NCBI GenBank assembly: GCA_015061745.1
Contig: SUWB01000002.1
Location: 62,001-126,000, forward strand
Origin: Lentisphaerota bacterium
Lineage (GTDB): Bacteria > Verrucomicrobiota > Lentisphaeria > Victivallales > Victivallaceae
Direction: 5' to 3'
Length of the DNA: 64,000 nucleotides
The position numbers and the translations under genes are program-made. Below, piece after piece: positions 7,935 to 15,679 of this stretch (positions within the stretch are counted from its first letter, which is position 1; each line of letters opens with the position of its first letter). Under the pieces are notes generated by a model that saw only the letters and a list, made by a program, of their open reading frames with translations, searched no databases and was not told the DNA's origin.

Positions 7935-10427
7935 TTATTGTTCTTTATTACGGTAACGTTCAGCCAGTTTTTCCAGTGCGGCCATTTGTTTTACACTGAG
8001 GGTATTGCCTTCATCAAAATGTTTTTTCAACGATGTATAAAACTTTTTGTCATCATAAGTGATCCTGCCCCGTCTCACAGGTTCGGCCCATTCAGTTACT
8101 TTGCCGAGTTCCTGCAGCAGAGCTTCGGCCCGTCCGGGATCGGTTGCCGCATCGCCGGCGTCTTTGTTCTCCGGTTCCTCTCCCGGCTTGATACCGAGAA
8201 ATTCGGCAACAGCAGAAACATCTTTCAGCTGGGCAGCATATTTTTCAACCAGACGTTTGAAAACAGCCAACTGTTTTTCGGACAGAGCTCTGCCTGCTTC
8301 AAGCTGTTGGCGGAGTGATTCATAAAACTTGCGATCATCAAATGCTCCTTTCTTTTTGCTTTCGGCAGGAGGAGCAAACTCCACATTTTCCAACGCGGCA
8401 AAGCAGGCAGCCAACACGGGATCAACGGCAGGAGTTTCCGTTTTTTCGCCGGGAACGGCGGTCAGCTCATCACGGAACTCCTGAGGAAGCTGGGCCAATT
8501 TGGCAGGATCCAGCTGTTCACTGTAACGCTTTGCCATTCCCAACAGGGCTTGGAACTGCCGGTCTGAAACAGTATGATCCTTATCGAACTGGCTTTTGAT
8601 CGAATTGAAAAAACGTTTATCGTCATAAGAGCGTTTCCCAATCTTTTTAGCAGGTTCAAAGACCACATTTTCAAAGCAGCTGAGCAGCTTTTCAGAAATT
8701 TCTTCCGGCATTTGGGGACGTTCTTTGGCGGCAGCGACCCAGGGCACAAACTGCTTATAGAATTCGGTCATCATTTCGATCCACGAAAGTTTCCCTTCTT
8801 CCACCTCATCCAGTTTGTTTTCCATCTGAGCCGTAAAACCGATATCAAAAAGCAGGGGCAGTTTGTCCGTCAGGAAGTCGCTGACTTGAAATCCCAATTC
8901 TTCGGGGATCAGTTTTCCCTGATTGCGTTTGACATACTCCCGATCCTGAATGGTTTTCAGAATGGTTGCATATGTGGAAGGCCGTCCAATACCGTTTTCT
9001 TCCAGGGCCTTGATCAAAGCGGCTTCAGAATAACGCGGCGGCGGCTCTGTAAATTTCTGTTCTTTCTCAAATTTTTCAATGGCAGGATTTTCGCCCTCGT
9101 GCAGAGCAGCGAGAACAGCGGCATTTTCTTTTTCTTCCTTGCTTTTTTCTCCGTCATCCCACAATCTTGTATGCCCCGGGAACAAAGTCACTGTGGCTGT
9201 GGAACGGAAATCAAAGTTTCTGCCATCGGCTCCGTTGATTTCAACATCAACGGTTGTAAGCTGCTGACGGGCGGGAGTCATCTGGCTGGCCACAAAACGC
9301 TTCCAAATCAGCGTATAAAGTTTAAGCTGCTGAGGAGTAAGGAATTGCGCAAGAGATTCCGGAGTCCGGGTCACATCCGTAGGACGGATAGCTTCGTGGG
9401 CTTCCTGAGCGGCGGCTTTGTTGCGGTAATAATTGAATTTAGCCGGCACATATTCCTGTCCGTAATTTGCTGCGATGAAACTTGCAGCAGCAGCCTGAGC
9501 TTCTTTGGCAATGGTCACGGAGTCCGTACGCATATAAGTAATCAAACCGACGGGGCCATTCCCTAATTCAACACCTTCATAAAGCTGCTGGGCATACCGC
9601 ATCGTATCTGTGGCACTGTAATGAAGTACGGTATTGGCACTCTGCTGCAAGGTACTGGTCGTAAAGGGGGGCTGAGGATTGCGTTTGCGTTCCTGAGCAG
9701 TAATAGAAACGATCCTCGGAGTTCCTCCAGCTTTTACACTGTTTTCCAAAGCCAGTGCGCCATCGCCGTCAGGAATGACAAAATCCTTGTGGTCGATTTT
9801 AAAAAGTCTGGCTTTAAAAGTTCCGGGGGCGGCCCCGAACAATATGGCAAAGGTCCAGTATTCCTGGGGAACAAACGCTGTAATCTCACGTTCCCGCTCG
9901 ACGACAAGACGCAGAGCTGCTGATTGGACACGTCCCGCACTGCTGCCTCTCTGCACGTTGCTCCACAGCAGAGGGCTGACCTGATAACCGACGATACGGT
10001 CAAGAACCCGGCGGGCCTGTTGGGCGTCCACCAGATCAAGATTGATATCTCCCCGGTTCATCAAAGCCTGTTCTATGGCACTCCGGGTGATTTCGTGGAA
10101 GGTCACCCGGAAAAAGGGAGCTTTTGTTTTTTTCTTGAGCACTTCATAAATATGCCAGGCGATCGCTTCTCCTTCGCGGTCAGGGTCAGGGGCAAGATAG
10201 ATTTCATCCGCCTTGGAGGCACTGGACTGCAACTGTTTCACCACGCTGCGGCTGCGGGCATTATCAACATATTTCGGAGCAAAATTATTGTCAAGATCCA
10301 CCCCCAATTCGTGTTCGGGCAAATCTCTTATATGCCCCATAGAAGCAATGATCATATAATCTTTACCGAGCATCCGTTCAATGGTCCGTGCCTTGGTCGG
10401 AGACTCAACTATAAGCAACTTCGTCAT
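7935..10427 (-). CDS. topA: DNA topoisomerase I with a tripled C-terminal module
   Basis: Type IA topoisomerase that relaxes negative supercoils. 830 residues from the ATG at 10427 (MTKLLIVESPTKA, GGAGAAAGG upstream), preferred over the in-frame TTG at 10448, which precedes the ribosome site. Toprim motifs: IVESPTKA, then DPDREGEA. The catalytic tyrosine is Tyr298 in GLITYMRTDS. Instead of zinc-finger cysteines, the C-terminus carries three copies of a roughly 40-residue module starting at residues 601, 696 and 791, exactly 95 residues apart, of pattern YDDKKFYxSL...LSxKQ...KLxxRY. It heads a four-gene unit. Confidence 0.96.
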   Translation of the reverse strand: MTKLLIVESPTKARTIERMLGKDYMIIASMGHIRDLPEHELGVDLDNNFAPKYVDNARSRSVVKQLQSSASKADEIYLAPDPDREGEAIAWHIYEVLKKKTKAPFFRVTFHEITRSAIEQALMNRGDINLDLVDAQQARRVLDRIVGYQVSPLLWSNVQRGSSAGRVQSAALRLVVEREREITAFVPQEYWTFAILFGAAPGTFKARLFKIDHKDFVIPDGDGALALENSVKAGGTPRIVSITAQERKRNPQPPFTTSTLQQSANTVLHYSATDTMRYAQQLYEGVELGNGPVGLITYMRTDSVTIAKEAQAAAASFIAANYGQEYVPAKFNYYRNKAAAQEAHEAIRPTDVTRTPESLAQFLTPQQLKLYTLIWKRFVASQMTPARQQLTTVDVEINGADGRNFDFRSTATVTLFPGHTRLWDDGEKSKEEKENAAVLAALHEGENPAIEKFEKEQKFTEPPPRYSEAALIKALEENGIGRPSTYATILKTIQDREYVKRNQGKLIPEELGFQVSDFLTDKLPLLFDIGFTAQMENKLDEVEEGKLSWIEMMTEFYKQFVPWVAAAKERPQMPEEISEKLLSCFENVVFEPAKKIGKRSYDDKRFFNSIKSQFDKDHTVSDRQFQALLGMAKRYSEQLDPAKLAQLPQEFRDELTAVPGEKTETPAVDPVLAACFAALENVEFAPPAESKKKGAFDDRKFYESLRQQLEAGRALSEKQLAVFKRLVEKYAAQLKDVSAVAEFLGIKPGEEPENKDAGDAATDPGRAEALLQELGKVTEWAEPVRRGRITYDDKKFYTSLKKHFDEGNTLSVKQMAALEKLAERYRNKEQ

Positions 10428-10476
10428 AATATCCTTTCTCCAAAACAAAAATCAATTTTGAAGTTTTATCCTTTTT

Positions 10477-10504
10477 AGTATATACCACAATCACGTATTG
10501 TCAA
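10477..10504 (-). promoter_or_regulatory. topA promoter
   Basis: Minus strand: TTGACA (10499-10504), a 16-bp spacer and TATACT (10477-10482), about 50 bp upstream of the topA ATG. Confidence 0.75.
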
Positions 10505-10582
10505 GTGTTCCTGTGAAAAAAAAGATGATTTTTCCGCATTCAATGACTTAATTTTAAAATTTCCGGCGGCCGCACAGTAAAA

Positions 10583-12214
10583 TCACACTAATTCAACTCC
10601 CGTTTCCGGATCGACCAGTTTGAACTCCTCACAGTGCAGCAATGGATCTATTCTGAAACTCAATGCGTGCTTGTATTTTTTTTCCAGTTCATCAAGTATC
10701 TGAGAATCTTCATTACGCAGTCTTGCCAGTACTTCCGGGTGCATAAAAACCCTGATGGCAGCCAGATCTTTGTAACGGCGGTCACGCAATACAGAATTCA
10801 ACCTCCGTTGGATCTCGGCACTCATTGTCAAAGCAGACTTGACAAGTCCGGTTCCGTTGCAGTAGGGACAGGGATTGAATACCTGATCCAATATACTTTC
10901 TCTTTCCCGCTGACGGGTCATTTCCATAAGCCCCAATTTACTGATAGGCAGCAGTTTCGTTTTAGCCCGGTCTTCTTTGACCAGTTTTTTCATCAATTTG
11001 TAAACTTCATCCCGGTCTTTCTGAGTACGCATATCAATAAAGTCAATAACAACAAGCCCGCCGATATCCCGGAGTATCAGCTGCCGTGCGATTTCTTCTG
11101 CAGCTTCCAAATTGGTTTTAAGGATGAAATCGGGTTGATCTGCTGCACTTTTACGTCCGTGCCCGGAGTTCACATCAATGGCGATCATCGCTTCTGTTTC
11201 GTCAATAACGATGGCTCCGCCGCCGGGCAGATGCAATTCCCGCTGAAACACCTCCCGGAGCTGATCGTTGATCTTGTAATACTCATAAACAGGGACCGCA
11301 GAGTTATAGAAATGAATCTTGCCGGTCATCTTTTTGCCCCCGATGCGCTTGAGTGAAGATATAATGGAACGGTAGGCATCTTTGTCATCCACCACCACTC
11401 CGGTAATATCTTCAGTCAGAAAGTCTCTGACAGACCTCTCAATAAGATTGGGTTCTGTAAAAAGCAGAGCAGGAGCTTTGATATTTTCCATATCTTCTTC
11501 GATCTTGTGCCAGTAATCCAGCAGGATACCCAAGTCATTTTTGAAAAAGTTTGCTTTTCTTCCTGCGCCCACTGTCCGGCATATCAGGCCCATTCCTTCA
11601 GGGAGCTCCAAATCGGCCAATATCTTACGGAGCCGTTCTCTTTCGCCTGCGCCCTCTATGCGGGTTGACAGCCCCAGATGCTCGCAGTAGGGCATCAGCA
11701 CCAGAAACCTGCCGGGAATGGAAATATCTGTGGTCACCCGGGCACCTTTTGTGCTTATGGGAGCTTTGACGACCTGAACGAGGATTTCACTTCCCGGCTT
11801 AAAGATACAGGGAATATCTGCCGTGGAAATACGGCGGTTGCGCCGCTGGCTTTCGGCTTCGCTCCGGGCACTGCCGGCAGTGCGTTTGCGGCGTTTTACA
11901 CTCAATGTTTCGCCTTTCCCCTGAGGTGTCTCACTTCCCCGTTCAGATTGGAACTGTTCAATAAGTTCACTGTTGCCCGGCAGCATATCGTGGTAGTGCA
12001 GGAAGGCATTTTTCTGGGCTCCGATATCCACAAAAGCCGCCTGAAGCATAGGATCAAGATTAACGATCCGGCCGAGATAGATATCCCCCACTTTGGGCAT
12101 CTTGTCTTCTCTTTCGATCTCGTAAGCCTCGATCCGTCCATTGCGGAGCATAACGAAACGCCGTTCAAGTTTTCCGCAATTGAGGATTATCTCTTTGCTT
12201 TCTGTTGATTTCAT
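10583..12214 (-). CDS. rng: Ribonuclease G/E family endoribonuclease
   Basis: Single-strand-specific endoribonuclease for rRNA maturation and mRNA decay. At 543 residues it is RNase G-sized (E. coli 489) without a long RNase E scaffold tail. An N-terminal S1 domain (about 35-160) carries an inserted basic stretch (KRRKRTAGSARSEAESQRRN). Catalytic aspartates lie in AIDVNSGHGRKS and VVIDFIDMR; the zinc-link motif is CPYCNGTG near residue 445. The ATG at 12214 has a poor ribosome site (GGA, 9 nt). It is the last gene of the gyrB-led run, 28 bp after fmt. No U-tract terminator follows; NotI-type palindrome GCGGCCGC lies at about 10567-10574. Confidence 0.94.
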   Translation of the reverse strand: MKSTESKEIILNCGKLERRFVMLRNGRIEAYEIEREDKMPKVGDIYLGRIVNLDPMLQAAFVDIGAQKNAFLHYHDMLPGNSELIEQFQSERGSETPQGKGETLSVKRRKRTAGSARSEAESQRRNRRISTADIPCIFKPGSEILVQVVKAPISTKGARVTTDISIPGRFLVLMPYCEHLGLSTRIEGAGERERLRKILADLELPEGMGLICRTVGAGRKANFFKNDLGILLDYWHKIEEDMENIKAPALLFTEPNLIERSVRDFLTEDITGVVVDDKDAYRSIISSLKRIGGKKMTGKIHFYNSAVPVYEYYKINDQLREVFQRELHLPGGGAIVIDETEAMIAIDVNSGHGRKSAADQPDFILKTNLEAAEEIARQLILRDIGGLVVIDFIDMRTQKDRDEVYKLMKKLVKEDRAKTKLLPISKLGLMEMTRQRERESILDQVFNPCPYCNGTGLVKSALTMSAEIQRRLNSVLRDRRYKDLAAIRVFMHPEVLARLRNEDSQILDELEKKYKHALSFRIDPLLHCEEFKLVDPETGVELV

Positions 12215-12242
12215 TACATAATTCCGTTTTTAAAGGGTCGTA

Positions 12243-13217
12243 TTATTCCGGAATAACTCCGGGTAAAATTTCGATATTTTCGCCTCTGACGCCATTGAGG
12301 AATGCGGAAACGGGCATACTTTTCTTTCCGGCAGGAGTCAGAGTCAGGATCTCAAGGGCATCTTTACCGCAGGCGATGACCATTTTTTTCCGGTTTCCCT
12401 GAGTCAGCAGCGTACCGGGAGCTGCGGCAGGAAAATCAGCAGCCACTCTGGCAGAGTTGACAGTCAGGAGCGTTTCATTTCCGTCAACGCAATATCTGAA
12501 ATAAGCTCCCGGCCAATTTTCATAAGCGCGGCTCATTGCTTCGATTTTTTCAGCACTTTCCTGCCAGTTGATTCCGCCGTCTTCCCGGGTGATCTTGCGG
12601 CAAATGACAGCATCTTCGTGTTTCTGCGGCACAGGCTGCAAAGCACCGGAACTGATATCCAGAAGTGTTTTCACGCAGGTTTCAGCAGCCAGATTTCCCA
12701 AAAGCATTTCCAGTGCATCTGCCCCGCATCCCTCAGGAACATCCATCGCAAAAGTTTTGAAAACAGGGCCGGAATCCAAACCTCTTTCCATTTGCATATA
12801 ACAGACACCTGTTTCTCTTTCAGAATTCAAAAGGACCTGCTGAATAGGTGAAGCTCCCCGCCACTTGGGCAGCAGGGAACCGTGAATGTTGATACATCCC
12901 AGGGGCGGAAGTTCAAGAACAGGTTGTTTGAGCAGCTGCCCGTATGAAAGAACAACTATCATCCGTGGCTCACACTTGCGGATTTCGTCAAGAGCTTCCG
13001 GAGCGTTGATATTGTCAAATTTGTGAAGCACGCCTCCCCAGAGAGCCGCAGCTGCCCCCAGGGGGGTGGGGGTCAAAACCTTCTTGCGTCCCACGGGACG
13101 ATCCGGCTGAGTTCCCACGCCGACGACTTCGATTTCCTCTGCACGCAGCAAAGCTTCAAGTACCGGTACTGCGATACGCCCGGAACCGGCAAAATAAATT
13201 TTCAATTTATCGTTCAT
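12243..13217 (-). CDS. fmt: Methionyl-tRNA formyltransferase
   Basis: Transfers formyl from 10-formyl-tetrahydrofolate to initiator Met-tRNA. 324 residues, normal for the family (E. coli 315). The catalytic Asn and His are in CINIHGSLLPKWRGASPI and the Asp in MERGLDSGPV; an OB-fold C-terminal domain follows. The ATG at 13217 has AAGAAG upstream. Only 8 bp separate it from the lipoprotein gene before it, so it is translated from the long gyrB-led run. The usual partner def is not in the window. Confidence 0.96.
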   Translation of the reverse strand: MNDKLKIYFAGSGRIAVPVLEALLRAEEIEVVGVGTQPDRPVGRKKVLTPTPLGAAAALWGGVLHKFDNINAPEALDEIRKCEPRMIVVLSYGQLLKQPVLELPPLGCINIHGSLLPKWRGASPIQQVLLNSERETGVCYMQMERGLDSGPVFKTFAMDVPEGCGADALEMLLGNLAAETCVKTLLDISSGALQPVPQKHEDAVICRKITREDGGINWQESAEKIEAMSRAYENWPGAYFRYCVDGNETLLTVNSARVAADFPAAAPGTLLTQGNRKKMVIACGKDALEILTLTPAGKKSMPVSAFLNGVRGENIEILPGVIPE

Positions 13218-13225
13218 AACACTTC

Positions 13226-13627
13226 TTAACGTTTTTTCAATTCATAAACACACCGCCACAAAGAACGGTTAAAATGCAACAGCTCAAATTCCCAGCTATT
13301 CTCTGTTTTCCGCCTGCCGGTCAGTACAGCAGCCGCAGTAACAGCATATTTCACGCCGCAGATCTTCCCGGCTTCCCTCAGAGCCTCCCGGGCCATAGGG
13401 GCCGTTGCCTCATCTGCTTCAATCGTCACAGGAGCTCCTGCCAGCTCCTGCATAGAACTGGCAGCAATCCTGCCGCTCAGAGAAAGGAGAGCTTCTTCCC
13501 GGGTCATTTTTTCAGGGATGACATTATTCACGATATTGCCTTTGGGCGGCTCTCCTTCGGGCAGAAAATAATGGCAGCTGCAACAAAAAAGCAGCGGCAG
13601 AAAAAAAAGCAGAACTTTGATATTCAT
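13226..13627 (-). CDS. Small putative lipoprotein
   Basis: 133 residues from the ATG at 13627 (MNIKVLLFFLPLLFCCSC), with GAGGAAAG upstream; an in-frame start at 13660 would add 11 residues before the hydrophobic segment and is less likely. The cysteine cluster CCSC after the hydrophobic core (about 15-18) suggests lipidation, although the lipobox is not canonical. No family recognised. The position, 4 bp after a zinc-ribbon membrane protein and behind ExbB/ExbD, suggests an envelope role. Confidence 0.65.
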   Translation of the reverse strand: MNIKVLLFFLPLLFCCSCHYFLPEGEPPKGNIVNNVIPEKMTREEALLSLSGRIAASSMQELAGAPVTIEADEATAPMAREALREAGKICGVKYAVTAAAVLTGRRKTENSWEFELLHFNRSLWRCVYELKKR

Positions 13628-13631
13628 CGTT

Positions 13632-13865
13632 TTACTTTCCTCTCTTGACACAATAAGCATTGCAGCGGGGACAACGGCACAATGTCACAGCATCCTCAGG
13701 GATGAAAGACAAATGACACCGGTCACATTGAAAAAGATGCCGGCTGGTCAAATGCCAATCGTGTCTTTTTTTTCTGCTCTGCAGCCGGTAGGCAAGAAAA
13801 GCAAACCAGGCCGTAAACAAAAAAAGTACCAGAGAAAAAAAGTCAGCAGCACTTAAAGAAATCAT
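13632..13865 (-). CDS. Small membrane protein with a zinc-ribbon-like tail
   Basis: 77 residues. One membrane helix (about 6-26), then a basic stretch (RLQSRKKRH) and a cysteine-rich C-terminus: CDRC, then CRCPRC, spaced like a zinc ribbon facing the cytoplasm. The ATG at 13865 is fixed by GGAGGAGG upstream and by the ATGA overlap with the preceding gene's stop. Function unknown; it sits inside the ExbB/ExbD cluster. Confidence 0.7.
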   Translation of the reverse strand: MISLSAADFFSLVLFLFTAWFAFLAYRLQSRKKRHDWHLTSRHLFQCDRCHLSFIPEDAVTLCRCPRCNAYCVKRGK

Positions 13866-14560
13866 TTTTTTATACCTCCTCCTCCGGACCATACGGCCAA
13901 TATTCCTGAAAAACAGCTGCCGGAACGGATTTTCTGTTCCAGCGCAGCCGTTACACGGTCATCAAAACCTCCGTCTCCGGAACTTTCAACGACCTGAAAT
14001 CTTATCCCCAGTCCTGATTTATCCGCTCTGATCAACAGGGGATTCGCCGTCCCGGAATTTTCCAATCCCGGCAAATGACAAAGGAGTTCTCCTTTTTCTG
14101 AAAAGACCCCGACTCCGGAAACAGCAAACCCCCGGGGATTTTTTTGCACATCAGCCTGCAAAAGAGTGTTGCCAGGGATACTCTTTTCCATTTTTACAGC
14201 AAGCACCTGGGGAGGCGGGACTTCCGGCAGAGGCAATTTCTGTTCGACAGTCCCCAAAGCTCTCACTTCCGGCAGAAAGGTTTTGCGTTTGAAATCGACA
14301 GCCCGGGTAAACAGACCTTTGGAATTATATCCGAATACATTGGAAGGTTTGTTCAATTCCGCCCACCGGTAAAACTCATCCGCTTCTGCGACATTCCGCG
14401 TCAGCAGCAATCGGACTCCGCCGCCGTAATCCTTATCTCCGCTCCGGCTTGGAGCTTCGTGACGCATAAACAGCAGCACAAATGCGGCGATCCCCGCCAC
14501 CAGGCAAAAACTTTTCAGCAGCAAATTGCTTTCAGAATATTTCTGTCCGATAGTATTCAC
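13862..14560 (-). CDS. Single-pass protein in the TonB position, unknown function
   Basis: 232 residues from a GTG at 14560 that overlaps the exbD stop (GTGA), so translation is probably coupled. One membrane helix near the N-terminus (about 13-32), a short proline-rich stretch in the middle (PLPEVPPPQ) and a globular C-terminal half. Topology and position directly after exbD resemble TonB/TolA, but I see no TonB signature, so equivalence is inference only. The stop overlaps the next start (ATGA). Confidence 0.7.
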   Translation of the reverse strand: MNTIGQKYSESNLLLKSFCLVAGIAAFVLLFMRHEAPSRSGDKDYGGGVRLLLTRNVAEADEFYRWAELNKPSNVFGYNSKGLFTRAVDFKRKTFLPEVRALGTVEQKLPLPEVPPPQVLAVKMEKSIPGNTLLQADVQKNPRGFAVSGVGVFSEKGELLCHLPGLENSGTANPLLIRADKSGLGIRFQVVESSGDGGFDDRVTAALEQKIRSGSCFSGILAVWSGGGGIKK

Positions 14561-15033
14561 TTGTCAAATCCCACTTTGGTCCGTTCCTCAGCAGGCATCA
14601 CCGGCAGAAAGCAGTTTATGCCCACATTGCCGACCATTGCCAACACCTGAGCCACGATTTCATAAGGGGCACGGCGATCAGCAAGCACCGCCACCATCGG
14701 CGCGGGACGCAACGGCAGCTTGGTCAACTCCTCCTGAAGCTGAGAAAGTTCAACCGGACGGTTGCGGAAATAAACTTTCCATTCTCCCCACTGGGAACTG
14801 CCGGGCATAATGGAAATAACGTACTGGTGAATATCTGCCACAGAGGGAGCCTTGGCCTTGGGAAGCTCGACCCGAATCCCGGAAAAACGGGTATAGGAAC
14901 TGGATTGGGCAAAAAACCAGAGGAGCAAAAAGAAAATATCCATCAGGGCGATCATTGCCGGCCACCCGGAATACATCTTCAATTTACTTGTGTACCTTCT
15001 GGCACCAAGGGGTTTTCCATCCTGAAAAATCAT
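14557..15033 (-). CDS. exbD: ExbD/TolR-family proton-channel subunit
   Basis: 158 residues: a short cytoplasmic N-terminus, one membrane helix (about 25-45, ALMDIFFLLLWFF) carrying the conserved proton-path aspartate at residue 32, and a periplasmic domain. It would work with the adjacent ExbB-like protein to turn the proton gradient into force on envelope partners. The ATG overlaps the exbB stop (ATGA). The periplasmic part is divergent, so ExbD and TolR cannot be separated on sequence alone. Confidence 0.82.
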   Translation of the reverse strand: MIFQDGKPLGARRYTSKLKMYSGWPAMIALMDIFFLLLWFFAQSSSYTRFSGIRVELPKAKAPSVADIHQYVISIMPGSSQWGEWKVYFRNRPVELSQLQEELTKLPLRPAPMVAVLADRRAPYEIVAQVLAMVGNVGINCFLPVMPAEERTKVGFDK

Positions 15034-15656
15034 TTTTTACGCTCCGCGGCATTGCGCTGCTGTTCGCAGAAAGAGGTGATTTCCATAGCAGCCTTTTCCA
15101 TATCAAGCAGGATCACATTGAGCCGTGCCACCAGATAATTATGTCCGAGATAGCAGATAACAGCCCCGGTCAGGCCGGCCGCAGTGGTCATCAAAGCTCC
15201 TCCCATAGCATCTGCCAGTTCCGGGATCATACCGGAAGAAATCCGGGTTGCTTCAAAAACTTCAGTCATACCGACCACTGTTCCCAGAAAACCCAGAAGC
15301 GGCAGCACAAAACCGACAGTCCCTATAAAGTGGATATGCCGCTCAAGTTTTGGGATTTCCACAATGGCGACCTCATCCATTGCCGTACGCAAATCGTCAC
15401 TGTTCTGAAAAGCCAATATGGCAGCCCCCAGCAGTTTGGCAATAGGACCGGGGGTATTGTCACAAAGGCTGAGAGCTTCTACAAAGGCTTTTCTCTGCAA
15501 GGTATTACGCAAGCCCCGCAACAATTCAGGAGTATTGATTTCATCCCGGTGAAACTGCATAACTTTTTCCAGAAAGAACACCATTGCCAGCAAAAAGGCG
15601 GCAATAATCACCCACATCACGGGGCCGGCTTTATAAATCATTTCAAGATAAGTCAT
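15030..15656 (-). CDS. exbB: ExbB/TolQ/MotA-family proton-channel protein
   Basis: 208 residues with three predicted membrane helices (about 8-30, 110-135, 150-175) and a cytoplasmic loop between the first two. The MotA_ExbB signature is visible: FVLPLLGFLGTVVGM, then GALMTTAAGLTGAV. GGAG lies 8 nt before the ATG. It is 23 bp after the TPR gene, with exbD overlapping downstream; together these form a proton-driven envelope motor of the Exb/Tol kind. Confidence 0.9.
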   Translation of the reverse strand: MTYLEMIYKAGPVMWVIIAAFLLAMVFFLEKVMQFHRDEINTPELLRGLRNTLQRKAFVEALSLCDNTPGPIAKLLGAAILAFQNSDDLRTAMDEVAIVEIPKLERHIHFIGTVGFVLPLLGFLGTVVGMTEVFEATRISSGMIPELADAMGGALMTTAAGLTGAVICYLGHNYLVARLNVILLDMEKAAMEITSFCEQQRNAAERKK

Positions 15657-15679
15657 TGTAAAATCTCCATAAAATATTT

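Noticed and set aside
8574-9566. 330-codon frame opposite topA
   Set aside because: Antisense shadow of a strongly conserved gene; no ribosome site or family match.
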